Virus record (IMG/VR): IMGVR_UViG_3300029983_000035
Span: 1 to 48,911 of that record
Length of the DNA stretch: 48,911 bases
Strand: one strand, 5' to 3'
From: a virus
Each line of letters opens with the position of its first letter. Position 1 is the stretch's first letter. Below, piece after piece: positions 8,881 through 19,304 of this stretch. The translations under genes and the position numbers were made by a program. A model generated the notes under the pieces. That model did not search any database. It saw only the letters and a program-made list of their open reading frames with translations, and had not been told where the DNA came from.

Positions 8881-9306
8881 ATGAATTATGCAACAGGATA
8901 TGGAATATCTCCTAAAGAATTATATACTACTTTTAAATTAGAAAATATAACTACTCCACAATCTCAATTATGAGATAAAAGTAAGAAAAAAGTCTGTGGT
9001 AAGATATTTACATATTGTATGTTGCAAATTCTTAATGATATTATAGATAATAATGTTATTTTTCAATTACCAGTTAATACTGAAGCATATATTGAAATGA
9101 CAAGTATTACAGGAGATGATTTTAAAAAGGCTAGACAAAATGGAGCATTTGAAGATATAAATTTAACTACATCTCATTTTACAGGAAATCAACTTGTCTA
9201 TAGAGCAAAACGTACTGGTTATTGAAAATTAAAACCTATTAAAGTTAGTAAGGTTTTAAAAAATAGAATAACTGAGCACACAAATAATGGAAAAAACTAT
9301 AACTAA
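8881..9306 (+). CDS. Small tail-region structural protein
   Basis: 141 residues starting at ATG 8881, with TGA at 8971 (SQLWDKS) and 9223 (GYWKLKP) read as Trp. It begins NYATGYGISPKELYTTFKL and has a basic C-terminus (KVSKVLKNRITEH). The stop TAA at 9304-9306 shares its last base with the ATG of the next gene, a tight coupling. No family is recognised from the sequence alone. The location among tail genes suggests a small connector or tail-completion component. Confidence 0.55.
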
Positions 9307-9884
9307 TGGTAAAAACAATTGAAGATTATATACAAATAGTTCATAATCAATTTCCACAGTTAACAGAGAAAGAAATTAAAAAGATCATTACATTTGGATT
9401 TAGAATGTATCACTTTGTAAATAAAATGGGTTGTGATGTTCTAATTAAAGATGATATGACAACAAAATATACTATGTTTACTGGGCAATTAGGATATTGC
9501 CCTTTAAAACATTATAATAGAGGACTTTTCAAATGAAGAATGAAGGAAAGGATGTTATATAGATTAAAGAAGATTGAATGAGATGGTTATTACTATTTTG
9601 GGGTTAATGAGGAAAAATATCAGGATATTAATAAACAATTATTGAATAAAAAGATAAAAAATATAAAAATTGGTAGAACATTTTTCTATAAAGTTTTTAA
9701 AGAAATAGAACATGATCATGCAATAAAGCATGTATTTAAAATTAAATACCCAATAGATTGTGGTTATAAATTTATAATTAATAATTTTATAACTAAAGAA
9801 TTAGAGTATATTGGGATAAACGAAATAAAAATATGGGACAAGAAACAATCTCAAGTTTCACTGGTGGACTTATCAGTGACTTAA
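9306..9884 (+). CDS. Tail-region protein of unknown function
   Basis: 192 residues from ATG 9306, joined across TGA at 9534 (LFKWRMKE) and 9579 (KIEWDGYY). It is basic, Lys/Ile/Tyr-rich and contains HNQFPQLTEKEIKKIITFG near the N-terminus. No enzymatic motif is visible. Its 3' end overlaps the next gene by 52 bases in another frame, an unusually long overlap here. A conserved tail-assembly or structural role is inferred from position only. Confidence 0.55.
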
Positions 9885-11773
9885 ATCCAATAACTACACC
9901 TAAAACAGTACTCACAGATTGTCTTAATGGATCACTTTTAACAATGAATGGTAATGAACTTATATTACAAAATGATATGGGCAATACTACAATTGGTGAT
10001 GCTAAATTATCAAATGGATTTATCCCATTAGGTGTTAAAGAATCTGGAGGTATTGTTTATATAGTATCATATAGTCCTTCACAAGGTAAAACTGAAATTG
10101 GTAGTTTTCCTAGTCCAAATTATTTGGATGCAACTATAATATCAACTACACCAGATCCATCAAATATAATTACAAAACAAGTAATTATTCCAGGAGAATT
10201 TATACCTAGTACAGATATTAATAATACTGGAAAAACTATTTATCTATCAGATCATGAACTTTCTGTTGGAGAACCTTTTATGGTTATATTAAATTTAGAT
10301 GAAACAACTGAAAAACCATTAATAAGTAATTTAATTGGTAATAGAAATTACTACATTCCAAAACTTATAAGTATTACTGCTTCAGGTGAAATAGATATAA
10401 CTGATAAAGTTTCAATTCAAAAATACTATGATAATAAATCTACAGATAATTTCTGGTTTTTATCAAAACCTATATCTAATACATTTCAAGAATATATTAC
10501 AGCAAATTTAACTCAAAGGTATAAAAATATTAAATCTGGAATATTAGGTATTAGATTTGATTTAGAAAGTATTGATAAATTTCATATTAAATCAGACAAT
10601 AATGGAAATTATTTTCCAATTTTAAAATATGTAAATGTAGATCAAAGTTATACAGTAAATTTTGATGGATTTTATATAGAACATCCTAGTTTATTTAAAT
10701 GTAATAAAATTAGTATGATTTATCATATATATGATAATATAACTGGAGCCTTAGATTCATCTAATGTATCTAATCCTTTTATAATAGAAAATACAACAAC
10801 AACTATAGGACATCGATTACTTACTGATAGTAATTCAATTGTTGCAACTAATATTGTATCTGATATTAATAATGTAATTCCAAGAAAATTTGAAATAGCT
10901 ATTCCAAATAAGAATAAAACTATGGAATATACAATAATACCATCTAATTCTTATTATGATTATGAATTTACAAAATTTATAATAAGTGATAGAATAGATT
11001 TATCAAAAGATGCATTAACTTGGGGATTAAAACCTTATTTAGCTCTTATAACTGTACCTGATCCTAGTTATGCTGAACTAATTGATGATACCAAACTTAG
11101 TACATATTTATTTTTATATAATTTAACACACCCATCTGTAGTTAATAGTACTGGATCTACAATTAGTTTAGTAACAGATGCATTTACAATAACAACAATA
11201 TCTAATATTGAAAAAACTATTACAATTCCTAATTTAGCATTAAATATGATAGCACCCGATTCAGGTGATTTTACTGGGAGTGTAACTTATTCTTTATTTA
11301 TAAATAATGATGCACGTTTAATTTTAGCAATGAACACATTTACAGGAGTTCATAATGCTAATTATTATAATTTCGGAACCTCCTTTGCATTTCAGGATGA
11401 TGGAAAAAAAGATAATAGTTATGTTCTACAAATAGATGTAAACTATGATGATATTGATTCTACAAATGTAACATCAGAAATGACTCTATCAACTCCTATA
11501 AATTTAACTTATGGTAATACATCTGGTTATAAAATACATCCATTAATTGGAAGTTTTGGTTACTTAAATAACCTAGTTATAAAATTAGATAAAAATAATG
11601 TATCTATCATAAATAGTGGGTTAAAACAAGCTATTTATAAATATATTAATTATACAGGTGATATAAGTAACTATGAACAAATAGGGACTTTTACAATAAA
11701 TGATAATAATATTGCTGTATTAACACCACATGAATCTGATTTAATAACAGTGAGAACTCTAAATATAGTTTAA
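9833..11773 (+). CDS. Large tail protein, N-terminal part of a muzzle/stabilisation-like module
   Basis: A 646-residue protein beginning MGQETISSFTGGLISDLNP, followed by TVLTDCLNGSLLTMNGNE, LILQNDMGNT, GFIPLGVKESGGIVYIVSY and IGSFPSPNY. This opening pattern is characteristic of the long tail tubular/stabilisation (muzzle-type) proteins of crAss-like phages. The rest is beta-rich and Asn/Ser/Thr/Ile-rich, as expected of a tail protein. It ends in TAA and the next large tail gene starts two bases later, so the two may be halves of one ancestral protein. It contains no TGA, and its two Trp are TGG. Confidence 0.68.
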   Translation: MGQETISSFTGGLISDLNPITTPKTVLTDCLNGSLLTMNGNELILQNDMGNTTIGDAKLSNGFIPLGVKESGGIVYIVSYSPSQGKTEIGSFPSPNYLDATIISTTPDPSNIITKQVIIPGEFIPSTDINNTGKTIYLSDHELSVGEPFMVILNLDETTEKPLISNLIGNRNYYIPKLISITASGEIDITDKVSIQKYYDNKSTDNFWFLSKPISNTFQEYITANLTQRYKNIKSGILGIRFDLESIDKFHIKSDNNGNYFPILKYVNVDQSYTVNFDGFYIEHPSLFKCNKISMIYHIYDNITGALDSSNVSNPFIIENTTTTIGHRLLTDSNSIVATNIVSDINNVIPRKFEIAIPNKNKTMEYTIIPSNSYYDYEFTKFIISDRIDLSKDALTWGLKPYLALITVPDPSYAELIDDTKLSTYLFLYNLTHPSVVNSTGSTISLVTDAFTITTISNIEKTITIPNLALNMIAPDSGDFTGSVTYSLFINNDARLILAMNTFTGVHNANYYNFGTSFAFQDDGKKDNSYVLQIDVNYDDIDSTNVTSEMTLSTPINLTYGNTSGYKIHPLIGSFGYLNNLVIKLDKNNVSIINSGLKQAIYKYINYTGDISNYEQIGTFTINDNNIAVLTPHESDLITVRTLNIV

Positions 11774-11775
11774 TT

Positions 11776-14700
11776 ATGAAAAATCTACCAAATTTATCTA
11801 TAGAAAAACAACTATATTTATCTTATATTCCAAAAGAAGGTACATTATCAAATGTTTATAATCCTTTAAGAAATTTATTAACTAATGATGGAGTTATAAA
11901 TAACTTTACAACTTCAAATTTAGATTTAGATTTAAATTCACCTATTAATATAGAAATTCAACCTTCTTTTGATGGGAGTGTTAATTTAATAATAAATAAT
12001 GATAAGATAAAACCTAAATTAATTAATTCTAGATTTTCAGTTCAAGAAAATAATACATATACAATTATAGATCATAAAGGTAATAAAGATACTAATTTAT
12101 ATGAAGATTTGCAATTAGATCTTGATACTAGATTATATAAAACTATTAATCAAATTCCTTCATTAGAATTTGAAGGTTTAACTATTAATGGTAAAATGAA
12201 ATGTGGTGGTTATCATTTTTATTTTAAATTTACTGATAATGATGGAAATGAAACTGATTTTATATCAGAATCTGGTCTAGTAACTTGTCATATTGGTAAT
12301 CTTAATGATCCATTCTCTATACGAATGGGAATGCAAAATGAAGATTCTAAAAAAGCAATTAAATTTAAACTTACTAATTTAGATACTTCTTTTGATTTTA
12401 TTAAAGTGTATTATACAAGAACAACATCTGATAGTAGTCAACAAGATGTAACAACAGCACATTTAATTGATAATAAATATGTAATTAATGGTAATATCGC
12501 TGAAATACTAATAAGTGGATTTGAAAATGTTATAGATATATCATTAACTGATATAAATCCTTTATATGAAATTGCAAATTCTGTTAAAGCACAAGCTCAA
12601 TGTCAGAATATGTTATTTTTTGGAAATATATTTAAACCTGAAATACCTTATCAAGAACTAGAAGATTTAAGTTTACAATTTATACCTAAATTAGCTAATA
12701 AAGAATCTATTGGTAATTTAGATGGTAGTTATAATGATAAATCAGGACAAAAATTATTTGAATATTATAATACAAAAAATATTTATTACAATTTAGGATT
12801 ATGACCTGAAGAATATTATAGATTAGGTATTGTATATTTATTAAATGATTATACATTATCACCAGTTTTTAATACTAGAGGTTTAGATTTTACTAATTAT
12901 AATTATCAAAATTATTCTGTATTTACAGATGAAACTAAATTAATACGTAATTATATAAATGTGGATGAATCAAATTATTTAGTAAATAAATTAAATACTT
13001 TTGAAAATTCAAAAGGAGTTATTAAATTAAATAAAGAACAAGTGATATTTTCTGATGGTGTAAAACCAATTGGATTAAGTTTTAATATATCTTCTGAAAC
13101 TATAACAGAATTAAAAAAATATACTAAAGGATTTTTTATTGTTAGACAAGAACGTATTCCTACTATATATGCGCAAGGATTAAATATTAGTAAAACAGAA
13201 AAAGATTATGGAAATATTCCAGTATTAAGAATAGATGGAAAAGGTATTACTCAATCATTTCTTACCCCAAAATTATTACTAGGGACAACACAATTAACAA
13301 CTACTAATATTTCAAATAAAGCAGCTATAGTTCCTGAAGCTGAAATAAGAGAATCATTATTTAGTCAATTATTTACATCTTCTGAATATAAATTAACAAG
13401 TGCTTTTGAACAGAGTGAATTACTAACACAAGTAAATAATAATTTTATAATAGATAGAAATGTAACTTTATCAAATGATAATATAAGATCATCATTATTA
13501 ACTATGGTTAAAGATGGTTTAAAATTAACTACAAATGGTACTGATTATTTTTCAGCAAAATCAGGAGAAGCAGAGGAAGCTTGATTAACAAATGATTTAA
13601 CTAATCAATGAACTACTAAAGATGATCCAAGTGATTTAAATGAAACTGCTGCAAAAGTAAATGATCCATTGACAACAAGTTCTAATTTAATTAGAGGAAT
13701 GTATGGATCATATGTTGGATTATCTAATGGATCATTAGAATTTGGGACTATTTTCAATGTAGGGGTTATATTTAATGTAAGACCTATAGATTTTAGTAAT
13801 TCTGATGACTATAAATTAAATATGTTTAAAGTAAGAATGGATTCATCTGAACCATATTCTGCAGTTAGTGATAGACTTTCTTGAGATACTTTTATTAGTA
13901 ATGGTTTAAATGTATATAGAGGTGATTGTTTTGTCTGTAATTTTACACATAGAATGAATCGTAATTTTATTGATCCAGATTTACCAACAAATACTAAAAT
14001 AATAGATGTAAATACTTGAAAAAAGAATTATACTGTTTATCAAGATGGTGTTGCAGATAATTTAGCTGCTAATAGAGTTTTAATTAGTTATAAACAAAAA
14101 GGAACTGATACACCTATTGAACCTTCAGATGCTAGTTATGCAAATAAAGGATCTGGTGTAAGTTCTTTATTGGGTGGTGGTGATGATTCCTATAAAATTA
14201 AAGGTGCTGATAAAATAAATAGAGCAGATGTAAATAGTGTTCAATTAGGTCAATGAGTTACTTTTAAAGTTATGTCTAATATAAATTTATCTATGCGAGA
14301 TATAGATTATAGTAATACTGCAGAAGAAGCTATATTTGGACATAAACGTAGTTTTTACCCATTACAACCAATGTCTTCAGAAGGTCCATTTAAATTACCA
14401 GATTCTTCTGTAATAAACGGAGCTGCTAATTTAACATTATCAGAACGTAAAAACTTTATTATACCTGATGTGCCATTTATTAAAAATAAATTTGATACAA
14501 GAATTTTATATTCTGATATACATGTAACAGATGCATTTAAAAATGGTTATAGAGTATTTGAAGGAGGGCATTATCAAGATTATACTAAAACATATGGATC
14601 TATAGTAGATTTAAAAGAATGGTATGGAAGTTTATTTTGTACTATGGAACATGGTTGTTTATTAATACCTGTAAATGAAAGGGCTATAGCTGCAGAAGGT

Positions 14701-16023
14701 GCAGGTGGAAATGCTTATATTAATACTTCAAATGTATTACCTGAAAATCCAAGAGTTATATCTGATTTATTTGGAAGTACATGACAAGAATCAATTATTA
14801 AAACAAAAACAGGTATCTATGGTTTAGATACAGTAGCTAAAAAAATCTGATGTGCTACTTCTGGTGGAGATGGGAATATACAATTAGAAACTATATCTGA
14901 TTTAAAAGTTCAAAAATTTTTAAATGATAATATAAATTTAAAAGAAGCTGATAAAATTCCTACAATGGGATTAAAAAATGTAAAAACTCATTATAATAAA
15001 AATAAAGGAGATATATTATTTACATTTTATAATGGAATTAAAGAATGAAATTTATGTTATAATGAAAATCTTAAGAAATTTATTACATTCTATTCATGAA
15101 CTCCAAGTCATTCTGCTAATATTGATAATATATTTTTTACTTTTGATAAAAAATCAAGTAAGAATAATCTAAAATTAGATGCAAATAATAATATCTTAAA
15201 AAGTACCAATGGTTTAATGAGTCCAATTACTGGAGTTGTTGATAATAAAATTTGAAAACATGGTCAATCTGGTATATATGATAATCAAGGATTAATAATG
15301 CCTACAAATTGGTATGGCGAATTACACCCATTTGAATTTGAATTTGTAGTAGCAGATATACCAATTGCACAAAAGATTTTTAATAATTTAAAATTAATTA
15401 GTAATAAAGTTGAACCTGAATCATTTGAATTTGAAATTGTTGGGGAAAGTTATGATTGATTTGAAATTAAAGATTTAATTATCTGAATAAATAATCAAGT
15501 AAAATCTTATTCAACTACAAATTCTCATTTTGTTGACTTACCAACGGCATATAAATACATTCTAGGATTAAATTTATCAGAAATTGAACAAATATATCCT
15601 AATTTTATTAGACCTTTCTCAAAAGAAGATACTTTATATGATCTATATAAATTTCCTAAATTACCATACTTAAATAGAATTAGAAAATCTAATGGTTTAT
15701 GAGAAGCTAATTCTGCAAATGTAGAATTAAGAGTAGATGATCTATTAAATGAAGACAGAATTCATACTCAACAAAATGCTAATAATATGAAAAAATATGG
15801 CAGAGTAAAAGGTAATATGCAATATAAAGAAGATGTCTGAGATGTAGAAATTAGACCAATAACTTTTAAATATGCTTATTTAAAAAATGGCATTTTAAAC
15901 TATACAGTAGGTAAAGAATTAAGAATTAGAGATAAATATGTAAAAATTAGAGTTAAATATACAGGAAAAGATTTAACTATTATACAAGCAATTAAAACAA
16001 ATTTTACAATAAGTTATGCATAA
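11776..16023 (+). CDS. Giant tail protein (muzzle/tail-hub-like), rich in TGA-encoded Trp
   Basis: 1415 residues when about fifteen TGA codons are read as Trp (for example 12802, 13582, 13882, 14782, 15838). Only two TGG codons were seen. Under the standard code this gene is broken into small fragments. It is beta-rich, Asn/Ile/Lys-rich, with many short polar strands typical of tail proteins. Recognisable stretches include GGYHFYFKFTDNDGNETDF (about residue 137) and RDIDYSNTAEEAIFGH (about 839). It follows the 646-residue tail gene by two bases. Its last bases overlap the ATG of the next gene. I infer that it forms the distal tail with the preceding protein. Confidence 0.66.
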
Positions 16024-17380
16024 CATTAAAAAATATCAATGAGGTGGAACCCCATATAAAGATAACCAACAAACTAGTAATGTTTGGGATTCTGCACAAG
16101 ATAATATTGGAAGTATCTTAGGTAATAATTATAAAAGTTTAATTAGTGCTGTACAACCTAAAAAATTATCAATAGATTTATCAGGATTTAAAACATCTTT
16201 ACCAGAAATTAAACCTATTAATTCTGCATTAACAGAAGATACAGCAAGACAAACTCGTCTTGCTGGTAATAAAAATTCATTTTTAAGTAGTGTATCTAAA
16301 TATGGAAATCTTGCTGGAGACTTATCTGCATCTATGCCAAATGCTAATAATAATCAAGGTACAAATGCTTTAAATACAGCAACAGATGCAATATCTGATA
16401 CTATGATGACAGTTAATCCCGTAATTGGTGGGGCTATGAAAGTTGCTGGATTTGCAAATAAAGGTCTTTCTGCTATAACTGGCGGGGCAACAACTATTAA
16501 TGATGCTAGTAATGTGGGAGATCAATTATTAAGTAGTGATGTAATGGCATTAACTCCTGTTGGATTAGTAAATTCATTGACTAAAAAGAAAGTTGCAGGT
16601 TCAAGTTCAGCATTAGCACAAAGTGCAGCAAGTTCTGCTTATGGTGCAAGTGATGTATCTAAAAAAACTGAAATTGGTGGAGTATCTAATTTCTTTAGTA
16701 AATTATTTGGCGGTAAAGATTTAGTGAAAAGTAAACAAAAAGAAACAGCTAGAATTAATAGTGAAAATGCACAGAAAGCAACTAATCTTAGAACAAATGC
16801 ATTTCAAGATCAAGCTAGAACACAAACAATACAAAATACAGGAGTTAATAATCAATCTGTTTTAAATAATTTTGATCCATCAAAAGTATTATTATCAAAA
16901 AGAGGTTCTAAATTAGAAAAACTTAAAGAACTTAAAAATAAATCAAAAAATATTAAAAGCAGTCAACATGGTTCTGCACTAGATGTAATTGAATTAGATA
17001 AAAAAGGTGGAGATGTAAATGTTATTCCAAGTGGTGCATTACATGCTAGAATAAATAATCTAGAAGATACTAATGATGAAATGACTAAAAAAGGTATTCC
17101 TGTTATTAATATAGCTAAAAAAGGAGATGTTTTAGAATTTGAAAAAGATGGTAAAACTCCTAAAGTATTAGCAGTAGGTGGTGAAGTTATTCAACATGCA
17201 GAAATTGAACGTGATGAAGTTATTCTTCATTTATCATTAACAAATCAACTTGAAAAACTTAAAAAAAATAATACACTAGAATCTGCAATAGAAGCTGGTA
17301 AATTACTTTCAAAAGAATTAATGGAGAATATAGAAGATAATACTGGTTTAATTGATAAAGTAACAGAAAATGAAAATTAA
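16016..17380 (+). CDS. Virion protein with N-terminal K-x-Q-x-G-G tag (crAss-like)
   Basis: 454 residues from ATG 16016, overlapping the previous stop. The N-terminus reads MHNIKKYQWGGTP, where W is TGA, matching a tag shared with other proteins at 18.5-25 kb. Residues about 110-200 are Gly/Ala/Ser-rich with hydrophobic segments (TMMTVNPVIGGAMKVAGFA). A conserved-looking domain near 325-420 contains NVIPSGALHARINNLED and KKGDVLEFEKDG, then VGGEVIQHAEIERDEVILH. The C-terminus is helical. Similar proteins occur in crAss-like virion modules, but their function is not known to me. Its last bases overlap the DUF192 gene. Confidence 0.6.
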
Positions 17381-17945
17381 AATTGGAGAACAAGAATATA
17401 ATGTTCAAATAGCAGAAACAGAAGAAGAAAAAGAAAATGGATTACAACATACTAGGTATCTTCCAAATAATGAAGGAATGTTATTTGTATATGATGAACC
17501 TGATGAAGTTAGTTTTTGAATGAAAGATACTCCTTTAGCATTAGATATAATTTTTATTAATGATGATTATGAAGTTACATCTATACATAAAGGAGAACCT
17601 AATTCTGAAACTCCTATGACAGGTCAAGATGTTAAATTTGTTTTAGAATTAAATGTAAATTCTGAAGTTAAAATTGGAGATGAATTAGAATTTCCAGATG
17701 ATAAACAATCCATTAGTAAAATGTTAGTATTAAATGAAAAAGGAGATACTCAAATGGAATTAGATGGAGGAGAAAGAATTTTTAGTAGACCAAATACTAA
17801 AACTCTTATTAAAATGGCTAATAAAGCATATTTATCAAAAAAAGATTCAGATTATAAAGCATTAGGACTTAAAGTTTTTAAATTTTTAGAAATACAAGAT
17901 AATAACAAAGCGGAATTCGTAGAACCGCCAACTAAAAAAGAATAA
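17370..17945 (+). CDS. DUF192 family protein
   Basis: 191 residues from ATG 17370. The DUF192 signature is clear: ENGLQHTRYLPNNEGMLFVY (about 23-42), then EVSFWMKDTPLALDIIFI (about 47-64). The Trp of FWMK is encoded by TGA at 17517-17519, direct evidence for recoding. The DUF192 fold is a small beta-barrel of unclear biochemical role, usually secreted or periplasmic in bacteria; no signal peptide is seen here. A C-terminal extension of about 90 acidic/charged residues (ending EPPTKKE) goes beyond the family core. It overlaps the upstream gene by 11 bases and precedes the M15 peptidase by one base. Confidence 0.86.
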
Positions 17946-17946
17946 T

Positions 17947-18426
17947 ATGGATTTAAAAGAAAAATTATCAGAACATTTTACAGTAGAAGAAGTTGTTTCA
18001 TCCCCTACTGCTGAAAAGTATAAAATTAATAATGAACCTTCTATCTCACAGTGAGTTAGAATTAAATCATTAATTACAAATTTGTTAGAACCATCTAGAG
18101 TTGCATTAGGACATCCATTCATAGTAAATTCTATATTTAGATCTACAAAATTAAATGAAAGAGTAAAAGGTTCAGGAACTTCACAACATTGTGCAAATAA
18201 TGGTGCAGCTGCTGATATTGAATGCCCTGAATTAGGTAATGACGTATTATTTACTTATTTACTTGAACATACTGATTTTGATCAATTAATTTGAGAATAT
18301 GGAACAACAAAATCTCCTGATTGAGTGCATGTTAGTTATGATTCACATAGATTAAATAGAAAACAAGCATTAAGATGTACAAAAGATAAGAATGGTAATC
18401 CTAAATATATTTCCTATAAAAAATAG
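17947..18426 (+). CDS. M15-family peptidase (D-Ala-D-Ala carboxypeptidase-like endolysin)
   Basis: 159 residues, a zinc peptidase expected to cut peptidoglycan cross-links or stems. Zinc-ligand pattern: SQHCANNGAAADI gives His81 and Asp90, and DWVHVSY gives His128; the FRSTKLN segment precedes them, as in M15_3 proteins. Trp126 beside the last ligand is TGA (18322-18324), and TGA also encodes SQWVRI and LIWEYG. It stops at TAG 18424-18426, showing TAG remains a stop. No signal peptide. Placed between tail/virion genes and cargo genes, it could act in host lysis or, as a virion enzyme, in cell-wall penetration. Confidence 0.87.
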
Positions 18427-18438
18427 TTAATATCTTTT

Positions 18439-18466
18439 TTATTACAAAAAATATGAGTAAATTTGC
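18439..18466 (+). promoter_or_regulatory. Possible Bacteroidota-type promoter before the cargo genes
   Basis: TAAATTTGC at 18458-18466 matches the -7 element TAnnTTTG. The -33 region is TTTT, with suitable 19-base spacing, rather than TTTG. It sits in the 80-base gap after the M15 peptidase and 40 bases before the ATG at 18507, which may allow separate expression of the small tagged protein. Confidence 0.48.
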
Positions 18467-18506
18467 AACAATATATATCAATAAATCTTTAAAGAAAAAT
18501 TAAATT

Positions 18507-18827
18507 ATGAATTTCAAAGTTAAAAAATACCAAGAAGGTGGAGCTGCTCCTGCAGCAGACGATCAAGCTGCTGCTCCTGCACAAGGTGCTCAAGATCAAG
18601 GTGGGGCTCCTGCAGAACAAGGGCAAGATCCTATGATGCAAATTGTACAAGCTGCTGCACAAGCAGTTCAAGCTAAAGATCCTAATATGGCATTACAAGT
18701 TTGTCAAGCTTTAGTGCAATTAGTACAACAAGCCCAAGGTGGTGGAGCTAATGGTGCAGGTGGGGAACAACCACAACCAGCACCTACTTACCAAAGAAAA
18801 GGTGGTGTTATTAGTAGAATAAAATAA
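18507..18827 (+). CDS. Small Ala/Gln-rich virion-type protein with K-x-Q-x-G-G tag
   Basis: A 106-residue low-complexity protein. The N-terminus MNFKVKKYQEGGAAP carries the shared tag. Residues 15-45 are an Ala/Gln/Asp/Pro linker. Residues about 46-78 form a likely amphipathic helix (MMQIVQAAAQAVQAKDPN, then MALQVCQALVQLVQQAQ). A Gly-rich linker follows, and the end is YQRKGGVISRIK, a second Lys-Gly-Gly. It has its own promoter-like site upstream and a perfect terminator downstream, so it may be a separate, strong transcript. Possible roles are a membrane-active ejection peptide or a cargo linker; both are inference. Its codon choice favours GCT/GCA. Confidence 0.6.
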   Translation: MNFKVKKYQEGGAAPAADDQAAAPAQGAQDQGGAPAEQGQDPMMQIVQAAAQAVQAKDPNMALQVCQALVQLVQQAQGGGANGAGGEQPQPAPTYQRKGGVISRIK

Positions 18828-18828
18828 G

Positions 18829-18858
18829 AAAAAAGGGAGAAATCCCTTTTTTTTATTA
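18829..18858 (+). terminator. Rho-independent terminator after the small tagged gene
   Basis: A perfect 10-bp stem (AAAAAAGGGA with TCCCTTTTTT) closed by a GAAA tetraloop is followed by more T residues. It begins two bases after the TAA at 18825-18827. The A-tract on the left could also allow function on the other strand, though no minus-strand gene lies there. Confidence 0.82.
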
Positions 18859-18887
18859 TTCAACTGAGAACCAATTTAAAAAATAGT

Positions 18888-19304
18888 ATGAATGAATTAC
18901 AAATAACACATGAAGATATTACTGGAAAAATGTCAAAACCGGTAAGACAATTAAAAAATAATCAATTAATTAAACTCTGAAAATCTTCTAAAGAAGCTGA
19001 AAAAGAAGGAGGATTTAACCCATCATCTATAAGAGATGTTTGTTCTGGAAGACGAAAAGTACATAAAGGATTTGAATGGGAATATGATAATGAAGAAGAT
19101 ATTTTTTCACAAAAAAATGGAAATGTGGGTATAAAAAAACCTATACAATGTATTTACCCTAATGGAGATATAGAAATCTTTGAATCTAAAAAAGATGTTT
19201 CTGTAAAATTAAATTTAAAAGAAACAACTGTACAAAATATAGTATTAAACAAAACCAAACAAAAACAACTTTTCACATTAAGTTATAAACATGGCACAAA
19301 TTAA
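18888..19304 (+). CDS. NUMOD1-type DNA-binding protein, free-standing homing-endonuclease relative
   Basis: 138 residues from ATG 18888, with TGA read as Trp31 (IKLWKSS). Residues about 30-67 match the NUMOD1/intron-encoded nuclease repeat pattern: SSKEAEKEGGFNPSSI, then VCSGRRKVHKGFEWEY. Residues about 88-125 look like a second, weaker repeat (FESKKDVSVKLNLKETTVQ). No HNH, GIY-YIG or other nuclease catalytic motif is visible, so this may be a DNA-binding remnant or a regulatory derivative of a homing endonuclease. It lies between tagged cargo genes and overlaps the next by 14 bases, consistent with insertion into the operon. Confidence 0.7.

Noticed and set aside
9793-9984. Minus-strand ORF of 63 codons
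   Set aside because: It is fully antisense to two well-supported tail genes and shows no recognisable protein features.
17886-18122. Minus-strand ORF of 78 codons
   Set aside because: It is antisense to the DUF192 and M15 genes, both of which have clear family motifs.
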